A stretch of DNA of 64,000 bases, taken from NCBI RefSeq assembly GCF_007004765.1, contig NZ_VIKR01000001.1, forward strand, positions 558,001 through 622,000, written 5' to 3'. Source of the DNA: Aliikangiella marina. Its GTDB lineage: Bacteria; Pseudomonadota; Gammaproteobacteria; Enterobacterales; Kangiellaceae. Position numbers and translations under genes: made by a program. Positions 44,916 to 55,101 of this stretch are shown piece by piece. The notes beneath the pieces are model-generated. The model made no database searches. It was given only the letters and a program-made list of their open reading frames with translations, and was not told the DNA's origin. How positions within the stretch are numbered: position 1 is the stretch's first letter; each line of letters opens with the position of its first letter.

Positions 44916-46091
44916 ATGTATGAATTACTCACAATTTTCGCTTTTTTACTCCCATTAGCTTGGTACTTCGGCTATCGAAAAGGAAGTCAGCGCTCAAACA
45001 GTAATGCGGCATCAAGTCATGTCGGATTGTCTAAAAAGTATTTCACCGGAATTAACTATTTATTAAACGAAGAAGACGATAAGGCAATAGACACATTTGT
45101 TGGCCTTTTAGAAGACGATCCAGAGGCTGTTGAGTTGTTTATGGCTGTAAGTAAACTCTATCGCCGGCGAGGCGAAGTTGATAGAGCAATTGGCTGCCAT
45201 CAAAATATTATAGCGAGAACGTCGCTTTCGACCGTTTATCGAAAAATGGCATTGCTCGAACTTGGCTACGACTATATGGCCGCTGGTTTGCTCGATAGAG
45301 CTGAAAACATTTTTAAAGAGCTAGTCAACGATCAAAACCACAAGCAAGCGAGCCTTAAGCAGCTGTTGCTCATTTACCAACAGACTAAAGATTGGGAAAA
45401 AGCCATCAAGGTTTCCGAAAAGCTCCAAGTCAATGCATCTTCCAGCCTTAAAACTGAGATTGCGCATTTTTATTGTGAGCTTGCAGAAAATAAGCTTTAC
45501 ATGCAGCTTCCAAAAGACGCTTTAGGATTTGTTAAAAAAGCGCTTCAAGTCGACCCAAACTGTTCCAGAGCCACACTCATTAACGGAGACATTGAGTATG
45601 CTCTCGGTCGTTACAAACAAGCGATTAAGGCCTATCGCGGATTAATCAAACAAGATGTTGAAATTTTACCCGAGGCGATTAACAAAATTACCAGTAGCTT
45701 TCTGCAGCTCAATGACAGGAAAGGCCTAATCCAGTTTTTGGAACAAGCGATTTCTCAAGGCGGTGGCGTTTCAATCATTTTGACTTATGCCGAAGAGATA
45801 AAGAAGCAGCATGGTGACCGAGCTGCAGGTGAATATATCGCAGAACAACTAGCCGTCCACCCATCAATAAAAGGCTTGTTAAAGCTTATTGAATTGCATA
45901 TAAAGCATGCTAATGAGACGGCACGTCCTAGCCTATTAATGTTGCAAGAAGTCGTTTCAAAATTACTCAAAAACAAGCCGGTCTATCACTGCAACTTATG
46001 TGGTTTCGACTCGAAAACATTATTTTGGCAATGTCCTAGCTGTAAGAACTGGGGAAGTGTTAAACCGATTCAAGGTATAGAAGGAGAGTAA
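44916..46091 (+). CDS. lapB: Lipopolysaccharide assembly protein LapB (YciM)
   Basis: Membrane-anchored regulator that delivers LpxC to FtsH and balances lipopolysaccharide synthesis. It has a single N-terminal membrane segment ([20 protein letters not shown]), nine or so TPR repeats, and a C-terminal rubredoxin-like zinc site ([10 protein letters not shown], residues near 364, and [10 protein letters not shown] near 377). The 391-residue length matches E. coli LapB (389). It lies 22 bp after lapA and just before pyrF, the conserved order. Confidence 0.96.
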   Translation: MYELLTIFAFLLPLAWYFGYRKGSQRSNSNAASSHVGLSKKYFTGINYLLNEEDDKAIDTFVGLLEDDPEAVELFMAVSKLYRRRGEVDRAIGCHQNIIARTSLSTVYRKMALLELGYDYMAAGLLDRAENIFKELVNDQNHKQASLKQLLLIYQQTKDWEKAIKVSEKLQVNASSSLKTEIAHFYCELAENKLYMQLPKDALGFVKKALQVDPNCSRATLINGDIEYALGRYKQAIKAYRGLIKQDVEILPEAINKITSSFLQLNDRKGLIQFLEQAISQGGGVSIILTYAEEIKKQHGDRAAGEYIAEQLAVHPSIKGLLKLIELHIKHANETARPSLLMLQEVVSKLLKNKPVYHCNLCGFDSKTLFWQCPSCKNWGSVKPIQGIEGE

Positions 46092-46095
46092 ACTC

Positions 46096-46812
46096 TTGGC
46101 CAGTTTGCAACCAAAAAGTGACAGTAAAATCATCGTCGCGTTAGATTTTAATGATCTTCAAGATGCAAAAGCGCTCGTCGAGCAACTTGATCCTGAGCTG
46201 TGCAAATTAAAAGTAGGCAAGGAAATGTTCACATTGTTTGGCCCTGAGTGGGTCAAATATCTCGTCGAGAAAGGTTTTAAAGTCTTTTTAGACCTAAAGT
46301 TTCATGATATCCCGACAACCGTCGCAAAAGCCGTTGCCGCCGCCGCAGAGCTTGGCGTATGGATGGTTAATGTCCATGCGTCGGGTGGCGATAAAATGAT
46401 GCAAGCTGCGCGAGAGGCTTTGCAACCATATGGTGAAAACCGGCCTTTACTCATTGGGGTAACGGTACTAACCAGTATGGACGAAGCACAATTCTCCAAG
46501 CTAGGCTTTCAACGTGACATTGACTCGCAAGTTTATGCGTTAGCGAAGCTCGCTCATTCAGCCGGTTTAGATGGTGTCGTTTGTTCGGCACAAGAAGCGA
46601 CAAAGTTATCAGGCATAGATGACAAGTTTCTGCTGGTCACACCGGGAATCAGACCCATTGGCGCTGATGTGGGCGATCAATCAAGGGTTATGACGCCAAA
46701 AAGAGCACTAGAAGCTGGGGCTTCTTACTTAGTTATCGGTCGTCCGATTACTCAAGCCGCCAATCCGCTCAAAACTTTGTGCGATATTTCTGAAAGTATT
46801 GCAATCGACTAG
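46096..46812 (+). CDS. pyrF: Orotidine 5'-phosphate decarboxylase PyrF
   Basis: Last step of UMP synthesis. Catalytic residues are visible in [16 protein letters not shown] (Asp-Lys-...-Asp) and [14 protein letters not shown]; the phosphate loop is in [20 protein letters not shown] and VIGRPITQA. Length 238. Start TTG 46096 follows AAGGAGAG four bases after the lapB stop. It is part of the lapA-lapB-pyrF unit. Confidence 0.97.
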   Translation: MASLQPKSDSKIIVALDFNDLQDAKALVEQLDPELCKLKVGKEMFTLFGPEWVKYLVEKGFKVFLDLKFHDIPTTVAKAVAAAAELGVWMVNVHASGGDKMMQAAREALQPYGENRPLLIGVTVLTSMDEAQFSKLGFQRDIDSQVYALAKLAHSAGLDGVVCSAQEATKLSGIDDKFLLVTPGIRPIGADVGDQSRVMTPKRALEAGASYLVIGRPITQAANPLKTLCDISESIAID

Positions 46813-46883
46813 TTTCTATCATGCGTTTGGGTTAAAGTGCACCCACTCGAATCACTCAGGGAAATTTACTCAAGGAGAGACAA

Positions 46884-47198
46884 ATGAAGAACATGATTCT
46901 GGTGGTGACTTTAATACTTGGATTGGTCGGCTTTAGCCAATCAACTATAGCAAAATCTGCGAGTTCCAAGCCGATCCAAAAGTCATCGATGATCGCTAAG
47001 CATTTGAAAGTAAATTTGAACACAGCGGGTGCAAAAGAACTGGCTGAAGCCCTTACCGGTGTGGGAATCAAAAAAGCGAATGCGATTGTTGAATATCGAA
47101 AAGCTAACGGCAAATTTAAATCAATTGAAGAGCTAGCCAATGTCAAAGGCATTGGTGTTAATACGATTGCGAAAAACCATGGTCGCATGGCAATTTAA
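46884..47198 (+). CDS. ComEA-family helix-hairpin-helix protein
   Basis: Exported DNA-binding protein of 104 residues. A signal peptide (MILVVTLILGLVGFSQSTIA) precedes tandem helix-hairpin-helix motifs: VNLNTAGAKELAEALTGVGIKKANAIVEYR and FKSIEELANVKGIGVNTIAKN. In naturally transformable bacteria such proteins bind incoming DNA in the periplasm. Start ATG 46884 follows AAGGAGAG. The gene is followed by a clear terminator. Confidence 0.92.
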   Translation: MKNMILVVTLILGLVGFSQSTIAKSASSKPIQKSSMIAKHLKVNLNTAGAKELAEALTGVGIKKANAIVEYRKANGKFKSIEELANVKGIGVNTIAKNHGRMAI

Positions 47199-47221
47199 GT
47201 CATTTTCTTAATCGCTAAATG

Positions 47222-47248
47222 AAAGGGCTCGTCAGGCCCTTTTTTTTG
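47222..47248 (+). terminator. Terminator after the ComEA-like gene
   Basis: AAAGGGC and GCCCTTT form a stem around a short loop, followed by seven or eight T residues. Confidence 0.85.
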
Positions 47249-47318
47249 GTTGGGTTAGTTTCAATTTGCTTTAACGGTTGCAGCACTCTTGTTGATTAGT
47301 CTTCGACGCTGAATGAGC

Positions 47319-48005
47319 TTACGAATGCGGCCCTGGTTTTTCTTCGATATCTGAGTGATAGGCGTTTGGATTTGCAGGGGGGGAATCTGGCGAATACGAG
47401 ATTGGATGTCCAGAAAAATACTGATAACCCCGAAATAAACCATAAAAGAACACGGCACTTAACGCGCCAAACAAGTGTGACTCTTCGACCACATTCGCTT
47501 CAATCAACTCACTTGCAGTAAAGTTAATATCCCAAACCATTTCCAAAAACAACTTCCCGGTAACTATCACGATAATTAACGAATTGATGATTTTGTATTG
47601 AAAATAGGTAATTAGTGCGCCACCTATCAAGTAACCGTGTAATGCGCCAGACATACCAACATACCAGCTGAGATCAACTAACCAGTGAAGCAGGATTACG
47701 TTGAGGAGTAAGCAAAACCACATGAGCCAAAAACGCCACCGGTGGTTAATCACTGGCTGATAAAAGTAATCAATCATTACTAATCCGAGCATATTTAAGC
47801 CAAAGTGATACCAGTTGCTATGACAAAAATTTGCCGTTATCAGTCTCCACCACTGGCCTTGAGTAACCTCTAGCTGCTGGTATCTGAGCCACTCATGCCA
47901 GTCACCTGCAAATATTTGGATGACTAAGCTTGGTAAAAGTAACCATATAGTAAGCCGAAATTCGCGATAAAAATTAGCGACTTTCTTCGTGTTAAACATA
48001 GGCAT
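47319..48005 (-). CDS. rrtA: Rhombosortase (rhomboid-family GlyGly-CTERM protease)
   Basis: Intramembrane serine protease of 228 residues with about six membrane segments. Key features are WWRLITANFCHSNWYHFGLNMLGL, the catalytic serine in YVGMSGALHGYLIGG and the histidine in EESHLFGALSAVFF. This short form with the GMSG serine and GALHG is the RrtA (rhombosortase) type that cleaves the GlyGly-CTERM tail of exported proteins before their release. A general rhomboid protease is the alternative. The hydrophilic C-terminal tail (SPDSPPANPNAYHSDIEEK) is unusual. No GlyGly-CTERM protein is encoded in the window. Start ATG 48005. Confidence 0.85.
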   Translation of the reverse strand: MPMFNTKKVANFYREFRLTIWLLLPSLVIQIFAGDWHEWLRYQQLEVTQGQWWRLITANFCHSNWYHFGLNMLGLVMIDYFYQPVINHRWRFWLMWFCLLLNVILLHWLVDLSWYVGMSGALHGYLIGGALITYFQYKIINSLIIVIVTGKLFLEMVWDINFTASELIEANVVEESHLFGALSAVFFYGLFRGYQYFSGHPISYSPDSPPANPNAYHSDIEEKPGPHS

Positions 48006-48149
48006 AAGCGCGTATTCGCTGCGGTTAATGTCATATCAAATACCCGTTCTGAGAGCTAGGTAACGATTCTGCGCACAAAATTGATATGACAAACAAGTCA
48101 TTTGGCAATAGAATAGAATAAATTTACTAACAAAAGCAAAAGGATAAGC

Positions 48150-48953
48150 GTGAAAATTAAATTAATTTCTACATTAGTATTGGCCAGCTTGCTTTTATCT
48201 CCCGTCGCTTCATCTCAAGAAGAAGAGAAGCAAGATGCCGCTGAGCGTTTTAAATTAGGGTTCAAGCAGAAATTGCGCTTCTTTTTCGAGGTTGGTGCCC
48301 AGGGTGGTGGCGATTCCACGGCACCGCTACCACTATTTGTGCGCCAAACTAACGGATATGTCCAAGGCATTGATTTATCGGTTGTGGGAGCCTGGCAAGG
48401 CCTTCCATCAAATCTTGATCCTGTGTTTAGCGATTCGGTCGAAGCCGGTGGGCTATATAAACTAGCGTTTGGTGCTGAAATACCATTGTCCGGAGACTTT
48501 ACACTAATGACCTCATTGGGAACTCAGTTCGATGAGGTTTATGGTGATCTACTTGACGGTAGCGGGGGAGAGGGTAGTTTTTCCTACTCGAGAACGACGG
48601 TTGAGTTGATACCTTTCTACAACATGGGTCGACACAGAGTAGGACTGGGCGCTGAATTACACCTTTCCCCGAAAGGTCGGTTTAAGGAGTCTGCGGTTAA
48701 TCAATTTCGCCACGTTTCCACTTATACCTTTGATGACGCAGAAGGAATCGTTCTTCGATATGATTACTTAATCAATAAAAACTTGTCGATGGGGGTTAAG
48801 TTGACTCAAATGACTTATGATTTTGAGAGCGTCTCTACCTACTATGCCGTTGGCGGTAACGCAGTTGTTGATCAAACCTTACCGTGTATATCAAATTGTG
48901 AAGAAATCGTTACTGCTGATAGTTTCGGGATCCATCTAAGCTATCGATTTTAA
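48150..48953 (+). CDS. Outer-membrane beta-barrel protein, unknown function
   Basis: Exported 267-residue protein with a signal peptide (LISTLVLASLLLSPVASS) and an alternating beta-strand pattern ending in SFGIHLSYRF, the terminal aromatic expected of an outer-membrane barrel. Gly-rich turns (GAQGGGDSTAPLP, DGSGGEGSFSYS) and a cysteine pair in LPCISNCEE are visible. No family is recognised. The start GTG 48150 follows AAGGA. It is divergent from the rhombosortase gene with about 145 bp between; both may be independently expressed. Confidence 0.7.
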   Translation: MKIKLISTLVLASLLLSPVASSQEEEKQDAAERFKLGFKQKLRFFFEVGAQGGGDSTAPLPLFVRQTNGYVQGIDLSVVGAWQGLPSNLDPVFSDSVEAGGLYKLAFGAEIPLSGDFTLMTSLGTQFDEVYGDLLDGSGGEGSFSYSRTTVELIPFYNMGRHRVGLGAELHLSPKGRFKESAVNQFRHVSTYTFDDAEGIVLRYDYLINKNLSMGVKLTQMTYDFESVSTYYAVGGNAVVDQTLPCISNCEEIVTADSFGIHLSYRF

Positions 48954-49080
48954 TCGTGGTAATCAAGCCCTGTTTACTTGAAATAAAGCTCGTTTGCAGG
49001 GTGAGGCGGTTTAAGTAGGAATAGGAATTACTGATAGAGTCGTCATTTTGCTCCGTCAACGCGAAAACAGTAAAAACAAA

Positions 49081-49103
49081 AAAGGCCGCTATCAGCGGCC
49101 TTT
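49081..49103 (-). terminator. Terminator of tRNA-Asn
   Basis: AAAGGCCGCT-ATC-AGCGGCCTTT is a perfect 10-bp stem; on the minus strand it is followed by T-rich sequence (TTTTTTGTTTTT), placing it just after the tRNA. Confidence 0.85.
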
Positions 49104-49110
49104 CTTAATT

Positions 49111-49187
49111 TGGCTCCCCCTCCCCGACTCGAACGGGGGACCTGCGGATTAACAGTCCGTCGCTCTAACCAACTGAGCTAAGGGGGA
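49111..49187 (-). tRNA. tRNA-Asn (GTT)
   Basis: Read on the minus strand, the sequence starts TCCCCCTTAGCTCAG, has the anticodon loop CTGTTAA (anticodon GTT), the T-arm GTTCGAGTC and ends AGGGGGAGCCA. The acceptor stem TCCCCCT/AGGGGGA is perfect and CCA is encoded. Length 77 nt including CCA. A terminator hairpin follows at 49081-49103. Confidence 0.97.
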
Positions 49188-49570
49188 ACAGTGCTCTCCT
49201 TGAGAGCGAGCGCAATAATAAAGAAGAATTCATAGCCGGTCAACTGTGAATTTTAAAAAAATTGAAATCTTTTAATTTGGAGTCAAAATTCGTTTAAATA
49301 ATGCGCGAATCATGACAAATATGGTGCTTTTTTAGCCGTTAAACCGATTATCTATCGTATTGAATCGATCTGCGCCCGTTGCAAAATCAAACCTCAAAAA
49401 GTAGCAATGTCATCTTATCAAGGTTTAGCGAGGGTCGTAGGTGCCGGTAAGTGTAATAATTTGACTAACTTAACGAGACGATCGCTTCATTCATTTGCGG
49501 TAAACTCTGGCGTTCATCCTCAGCATAAAATAAGATATTGTCCCTCCACTGGTTAACGGGTTAGCTTTTT
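49188..49570. other. Gene-free spacer between tRNA-Asn and uvrB
   Basis: No gene is visible. It should hold the tRNA promoter (minus strand) and the uvrB promoter (plus strand). I saw no CTGT-N8-ACAG LexA box upstream of uvrB. Confidence 0.5.
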
Positions 49571-51574
49571 ATGAGCGACATGTTTGATATTCAATCAAAA
49601 TTTAAACCTGCGGGTGATCAACCTAACGCGATTGCTAAATTGATTGAAGGTCTTGAAGATGGTTTAAGTCATCAAACTCTTTTAGGGGTTACTGGCTCAG
49701 GTAAAACTTTTACTGTTGCTAATGTTATTCAACAAATTCAAAGGCCAACGATTATTTTGGCGCCTAATAAGACCCTGGCTGCGCAGTTATATGGTGAAAT
49801 GAAAGCTTTTTTCCCCAATAACGCTGTTGAGTATTTCGTTTCCTATTACGACTATTATCAACCAGAAGCTTATGTACCGAGTAGTGATACATTTATTGAA
49901 AAAGATGCTTCAATTAATGATCACATCGAGCAAATGCGTCTTTCTGCAACGAGGGCCCTACTAGAAAGGCGCGACAGTATAATTGTTGCATCAGTGTCAG
50001 CAATATATGGTCTCGGCGATCCCAAACAATTCCATAGTATGGTGATGCACCTAAAACCAGGTGATGAGACAAATCAAAGGCAAATTTTAAGCAAACTCGC
50101 GGAACTGCAATTCACCCGAAATGATACTGAATTGCAACGAGCGACTTACCGAGTCCGCGGCGATGTCATCGATATATTTCCTGCAGAATCTGAGCGTCAT
50201 GCAATACGAATCGAACTCTTTGACGATGAAGTGGATAGTTTAGCGAGCTTCGACCCTTTAACCGGAGAGGTTCTAAAAAAACTTTCGCGAGTAACCATTT
50301 ATCCAAAAAGTCATTATGTAACTGCTCGTCAAACGCTTTTGGATGCCATTGAGGAAATCAAAATAGAGTTTGCTGAACGTCTCGAACAACTGCAAAAAGC
50401 GAATAAACTCGTTGAATACCAGCGACTTGATCAACGAGTTAAGTTTGATTTAGAGATGATGCGAGAGCTTGGGTATTGTTCAGGAATTGAAAACTATTCG
50501 CGATTTTTATCTGGTCGTAAACCGGGTGAGCATCCACCGACGTTATTCGATTATTTACCAAGCGATGCGCTGCTGGTCATTGATGAGTCGCACGTTATGG
50601 TTTCTCAAATTGGCGCGATGTACAAAGGCGATCGCTCACGGAAAGAAACGTTAGTGGAGTATGGTTTTCGTTTGCCTTCTGCTTTAGATAACCGGCCACT
50701 AAAATTTGATGAATTCGAGCGCTTAGCGCCGCAAACGATTTTCGTGTCAGCGACGCCTGCAGACTATGAAAAAGAGCACTCTGGTGAAATTGTCGAGCAA
50801 GTGGTTAGACCGACTGGGTTACTTGATCCTGAAGTCGAAGTTCGGCCAGTCGCTACTCAAGTTGACGATCTGTTATCGGAAGTCACTCAACGAGCGAAAA
50901 TTGATGAACGAGTTTTGGTTACAACCCTGACAAAGCGAATGGCTGAAGATCTTACTGAATATTTAAATGAACACGGAGCCAGGGTGCGGTATTTGCATTC
51001 TGATATCGACACCGTGGAACGTATGGAAATTATTCAAGATCTCCGCAAAGGGGCATTTGACGTTTTAGTCGGAATTAATTTGTTGAGAGAGGGGCTCGAT
51101 ATGCCTGAAGTCTCACTCGTTGCGATACTAGATGCGGACAAGGAGGGCTTTTTAAGGTCGGAAAGGTCACTCATTCAAACTATCGGTCGAGCAGCTAGGA
51201 ACTTGCGGGGGAAAGCGATTTTATATGCCGACAGGATGACGGGTTCAATGGAGCGTGCGATTGGCGAGACTAACAGGCGACGTGAGATTCAACATGCTTT
51301 TAATGTCGAGCATGGTATTAAACCGAAAGGTGTAGTGAAAGAAATCGCTGATGTCATGCAAACTGGCACCACCGATAGCAAGCAAACTAAAGCTAAGCGT
51401 AAAAGAGTTGCCGAAGAAACCAAAGAATATCTCGTCGATACGGCTTCTCATGCGGGCGAGTCAATTGCAAAATTAGAAAAGCTCATGCTAGAAGCCGCTA
51501 AGAATCTAGAGTTTGAAAAAGCCGCTCAGTATCGAGATCAAATTGCTGAGTTGAGGGAGACCATTTTTAAATAA
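49571..51574 (+). CDS. uvrB: Excinuclease ABC subunit B
   Basis: DNA-damage-recognition helicase of nucleotide excision repair. The 667 residues show Walker A ([16 protein letters not shown]), the beta-hairpin region [21 protein letters not shown], helicase motifs ([53 protein letters not shown] and QTIGRAARN) and the C-terminal UVR motif ([24 protein letters not shown]). Start ATG 49571. It stands alone. Confidence 0.98.
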   Translation: MSDMFDIQSKFKPAGDQPNAIAKLIEGLEDGLSHQTLLGVTGSGKTFTVANVIQQIQRPTIILAPNKTLAAQLYGEMKAFFPNNAVEYFVSYYDYYQPEAYVPSSDTFIEKDASINDHIEQMRLSATRALLERRDSIIVASVSAIYGLGDPKQFHSMVMHLKPGDETNQRQILSKLAELQFTRNDTELQRATYRVRGDVIDIFPAESERHAIRIELFDDEVDSLASFDPLTGEVLKKLSRVTIYPKSHYVTARQTLLDAIEEIKIEFAERLEQLQKANKLVEYQRLDQRVKFDLEMMRELGYCSGIENYSRFLSGRKPGEHPPTLFDYLPSDALLVIDESHVMVSQIGAMYKGDRSRKETLVEYGFRLPSALDNRPLKFDEFERLAPQTIFVSATPADYEKEHSGEIVEQVVRPTGLLDPEVEVRPVATQVDDLLSEVTQRAKIDERVLVTTLTKRMAEDLTEYLNEHGARVRYLHSDIDTVERMEIIQDLRKGAFDVLVGINLLREGLDMPEVSLVAILDADKEGFLRSERSLIQTIGRAARNLRGKAILYADRMTGSMERAIGETNRRREIQHAFNVEHGIKPKGVVKEIADVMQTGTTDSKQTKAKRKRVAEETKEYLVDTASHAGESIAKLEKLMLEAAKNLEFEKAAQYRDQIAELRETIFK

Positions 51575-51604
51575 ATAGTCTCGATCAATGCCAACCCAGC
51601 GGAT

Positions 51605-51964
51605 TTAAAGCGATGATTTTGCCTCTTCAAATAGGAATTCTAAACTTTCTGCCGCATGTCTCGCATGAGGGATAACAATCGATCCGCCAACTAACATCGC
51701 AATACCAATTGCTTCGTCGATCTGTTCTTTATTGAAACCCATCTTGACGCTGGTCTCTAAGTGATAGTCAATACAGTCATTGCAGCGTAGTACCATCGAA
51801 GCGACTAATCCAAGAAGCTCTTTGGTATCTGCAGGAAGCGCACCGTCTTTATAGGCTTGTTTATCGAGAGAGACGAAACGCTTGGTCAGTAAGTTGTCGG
51901 TCTCAAGCAGCTTGGCGTTGCCTTTGAGGCGCTTTTCTCTGAATTTCTCAAATTCATGGGACAT
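51605..51964 (-). CDS. Carboxymuconolactone decarboxylase/AhpD-like protein
   Basis: A 119-residue helical protein with the AhpD-like CxxC site in MVLRCNDCIDYHLETSVKMGF, the thiol pair plus downstream histidine typical of this family of peroxidase or disulfide reductases. The length fits the short stand-alone subgroup. Start ATG 51964, preceded by AGGAGA. It converges on uvrB. The physiological substrate is unknown. Confidence 0.88.
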   Translation of the reverse strand: MSHEFEKFREKRLKGNAKLLETDNLLTKRFVSLDKQAYKDGALPADTKELLGLVASMVLRCNDCIDYHLETSVKMGFNKEQIDEAIGIAMLVGGSIVIPHARHAAESLEFLFEEAKSSL

Positions 51965-52361
51965 AGTTGTAATCTCCTATTCAATATTGGTGCGAATAAT
52001 AGCTAGGATATTATTTAAAAGGAAGACCGCCAGGTGTTTAATTCCTGTCATCGAATTGTGTTGAATATTCACCTCTATTTTGACTGGCTTGGCCTTGCGG
52101 GATAGAATAGGGGGTTGCTTCAGCGGCCGAAATCACTATAGCAAGGTCGACACAAGTGCTGTAGCAAGCTAGCCAAACTGAGAATAACGCTGAATCAAAC
52201 CCTAATTTGTTTGGTTTAAATGATAAATATTAAACAAGTGTTAAACCGTGTCAGCGGCATCAATTAGGCTGCCAACGGTTAGACCAGTTAACAACTAAGA
52301 TTATAAAAAACAAAGTAGCTAGAGTAATAATGGGTCAACCCAGTAAGGGCGACCTATTCTC
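51965..52361. other. Gene-free spacer
   Basis: No gene or clear structure. It carries the divergent promoters of the AhpD-like gene and the pentapeptide/cyclase gene; the AT-rich stretch around 52200-52235 is the likeliest promoter position for the latter. Confidence 0.45.
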
Positions 52362-54092
52362 ATGGAAATACTTATGAATGAAGTGTTAAGCGATCCTAAT
52401 TTTTTTATCAAACCAGAAAATTGGCAACGCTGGAAAGATTCCCACGGAAACAATGAAATCATCATCGAATCGATGGAGTTTCGTGATCTTGATTTCTCGC
52501 AATTAGACTTTTCTAATGTTCACTTTATTGGTTGTTACTTTGATTGTTGCTATTTTAAATCAGCCAATCTTATATCGACCAATTTTGGTCACTCGAGTTT
52601 TCATGCATGTGATTTTGCTGATGCAAAAATGATAGCGGCTAACCTGTCTCACGCCGAGTTTAAAAAGTGTAACTTCGATCGAGTCAACCTTTTGACTGCA
52701 GTGCTCAATGATACCTCTGTCATTAACTGCGACTTGAAAGATTTAGATTTACAGAGTTTTAATTTGATTGGCATAACGCTCGATTTGTGCGATCTTAGGA
52801 AACAAAATTTATCTGGAAAAAATTTATCTCGAGCCAGCTTGAAAAGGGTCGACTTGCGCGGGGCAAACTTAGAAGACACCATTTTTAACGGTGCGAATTT
52901 ATCAGAATCTTTGATTCAAGGTGCAACTCTCACAGGCGCTCAATTTAAATCGGCTAATTTAAGTGGTGTCGATTTATCGGGCATGAATTTGTCTCGTCTC
53001 AATTTAGAACAGGCTATCTTACGAGGTTGTGATTTAAGAGACACTGATTTAACGGGCACCTATCTCGCCAAATCAGATATCAGTAATGCGAGTTTATTCA
53101 ATGCTGAAACAATAGGTTGGGATATTCGAGGTATCAAATGTGATCTCGCCTTTTGGGACCGAGACTCGACTGTTAAGACCGAATATAAACCGCATGAATT
53201 TGAGCGAATTTATGCGGAGTCACTGGTTATTGAGCTAAAGTACGACTTCCGTTTGACAGCCAATGAAATTACAACTTTACCGATTCTAATTGACCATCTG
53301 CAAGCCTGTCACTGGGGAGTTGCTTTAAGATTAAAGAGTGTTAAAGATATTGCGGGCGGAGCGCTGGTGCAGCTCGTTGTTGATGAAGCCGGTAGCTATG
53401 CGTTAGATGATCTTGAAAACTCATTAAAAGAAGAAGCGAATCGTATCCAAAATGCGCAACTTGCGCTGCGTTCGGATCGTCACTTACAAAAAAGGTTTAA
53501 GGAAGCCATTGCTGGTATTAAGGATCAGTTTTGGCCTCGACTTCTCGAGCTTGCTGCCGAACATGAAATGGATCAGGTCAGGAATTTTTGTGTCTTGTTT
53601 ATCGACTTGAAAGGTTTTACCCAGTGGAATGAGGGGGTAGTTTCAGAGAAACTTTCTTTGTTCCGTGGTCTCTTAAAGCCAGTGTTAGAACGATGGAAAG
53701 CAAGCTACCCCAATATGGAAGGTGATTCTTTACGAGCAACTTTCAGGAGCGCAAGAACCGCCGTCGAATGCGCTTGCATGATAAGAGAAGTGCTAATGGC
53801 TGCTGAATTTGAGTTGAGAATTGGTATTGATTTAGGTCAGGTATCGGTCGTTCACAATGAGGTTACTGATCAATCTGATTTAGAGGGTAGTGCAGTTAGT
53901 ATGGCAGCAAGATTGGAATCGATGGCTGATGGTGGCGAAATAATTGTTTCCGAAAAAGTAAAGCATTATGCCGAGCAAGAGTCGAGCGAGTTTGTATTCT
54001 ATCCTCGCAAGAGTCGCTTAACCAAAGGTATCGGCAGTAAAAAGGCCGGTGACTGGATTAATATCTATCATGTACAAAGGAAATTAGTTTGA
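52362..54092 (+). CDS. Pentapeptide-repeat protein fused to a class III nucleotidyl cyclase
   Basis: A 576-residue fusion. Residues about 40-240 are A(D/N)LxX pentapeptide repeats forming a right-handed quadrilateral helix (LDLRKQNLSGKNLSRASLKR and DLRGANLEDTIFNGANLSES are examples). A spacer of about 160 residues follows, then a guanylate/adenylate cyclase domain: first metal Asp in FCVLFIDLKGFTQW (near 409), second in MEGDSLRATF (near 452), and LEGSAVSMAARLESMADGGEIIVSE near 510. The usual Asn of the VNxAAR motif is Ser here, so activity is uncertain. No membrane segment. Start ATG 52362. The stop overlaps the next gene's start (TTGA). Confidence 0.85.
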   Translation: MEILMNEVLSDPNFFIKPENWQRWKDSHGNNEIIIESMEFRDLDFSQLDFSNVHFIGCYFDCCYFKSANLISTNFGHSSFHACDFADAKMIAANLSHAEFKKCNFDRVNLLTAVLNDTSVINCDLKDLDLQSFNLIGITLDLCDLRKQNLSGKNLSRASLKRVDLRGANLEDTIFNGANLSESLIQGATLTGAQFKSANLSGVDLSGMNLSRLNLEQAILRGCDLRDTDLTGTYLAKSDISNASLFNAETIGWDIRGIKCDLAFWDRDSTVKTEYKPHEFERIYAESLVIELKYDFRLTANEITTLPILIDHLQACHWGVALRLKSVKDIAGGALVQLVVDEAGSYALDDLENSLKEEANRIQNAQLALRSDRHLQKRFKEAIAGIKDQFWPRLLELAAEHEMDQVRNFCVLFIDLKGFTQWNEGVVSEKLSLFRGLLKPVLERWKASYPNMEGDSLRATFRSARTAVECACMIREVLMAAEFELRIGIDLGQVSVVHNEVTDQSDLEGSAVSMAARLESMADGGEIIVSEKVKHYAEQESSEFVFYPRKSRLTKGIGSKKAGDWINIYHVQRKLV

Positions 54093-54988
54093 ATCTTAAA
54101 AAACGCCCTTATTGCCAATCCGCACGAGACCTATCTACTTTCATTTACGCTTTGTTTTTCTCCTTATCGCTGACTGCTGCCGAGCAACCGAACCATGACA
54201 TCGTCCTTTTTGAGCTGAGCAAAAATGAGCAAGGTTTTTCGGTTGATAGTTTTCAGCAAGTTGCTTCCAGTCCGCACTATGATAACCAGCCGTTTTTTGC
54301 AGCCAATGGAAAAGATCTTTTTTTTACCCATATTCAAGGAACTAACGCTGACATTTGGAAGTGGGATGCAAAATCCGGAAAGACTTCAGTTTATGCTAAA
54401 ACCGAATTAAGTGAATATTCTCCGACAGTTATCCCTTTTGAACAAACAAGCTTGTCCACCGTAAGAGTTGAAGCAGATGGAACCCAACGATTATGGAAGT
54501 TGGATAAAACTGGCGAGTTTTCAATGGTATTCGGAGCCATCAAGCCCGTAGGCTATCACGCCTGGAGTGAACAAAATATAGCGATGTTTGTTCTGGGTGA
54601 GCCTCACGAGTTACATATCAGTCATTTTGGTTCGCAATCTTCAACTATCATCGATAAAGACATTGGTCGAAGCATGCATAAAGTACCGGGTAAAAATGCC
54701 ATTAGTTATACGGTAGCTAAAAACAATAGGCAGATGCTCAAAGTCTATGATTTCGATGATAAAAGCATGACTGAGTACTTGTTATTGCCGGAAGACACTC
54801 AAGATTATGTTTGGTACGATGAAAGTACCATCATTTCGAGCAAAGATGGACAACTGTTTTATTCATCTATCCACCAACCCAGTTGGAAAAATATAGAAAA
54901 CTTGTCTAAATTAGGATTAAGCCAAATCTCCAGATTGGCTATTTCACCTGATTTGAAAAAACTAGCAGTCGTTTATGTAAAGCCTTAG
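54089..54988 (+). CDS. Exported PD40/TolB-like beta-propeller protein
   Basis: A 299-residue exported protein. The N-terminus has a hydrophobic segment (LSTFIYALFFSLSLTAAEQ). The rest has repeating strand blocks typical of a WD40-like/PD40 beta-propeller, such as DNQPFFAANGKDLFFTHIQG, LSEYSPTVIPF and QDYVWYDESTIISSKDGQLF. Its start TTG 54089 overlaps the cyclase stop by four bases (AAAGGAAAT lies upstream), so the two are coupled and probably functionally related. No catalytic residues are recognised; a sensing or binding role is likely. Confidence 0.72.
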   Translation: MNLKKRPYCQSARDLSTFIYALFFSLSLTAAEQPNHDIVLFELSKNEQGFSVDSFQQVASSPHYDNQPFFAANGKDLFFTHIQGTNADIWKWDAKSGKTSVYAKTELSEYSPTVIPFEQTSLSTVRVEADGTQRLWKLDKTGEFSMVFGAIKPVGYHAWSEQNIAMFVLGEPHELHISHFGSQSSTIIDKDIGRSMHKVPGKNAISYTVAKNNRQMLKVYDFDDKSMTEYLLLPEDTQDYVWYDESTIISSKDGQLFYSSIHQPSWKNIENLSKLGLSQISRLAISPDLKKLAVVYVKP

Positions 54989-55101
54989 CAGTTGTGCGCT
55001 GTACCCATTTTGCAGCGCATTCGAGTATTTAAGTTGGTCTTACAGTGAAGATAGCTCAAATTCAGGTATCCGAAAAATTTTAGGGTTTCTGAATTGAAAC
55101 A

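Noticed and set aside
49440-49570. LexA (SOS) box upstream of uvrB
   Set aside because: No CTGT-N8-ACAG match is present in the region ahead of the start codon.
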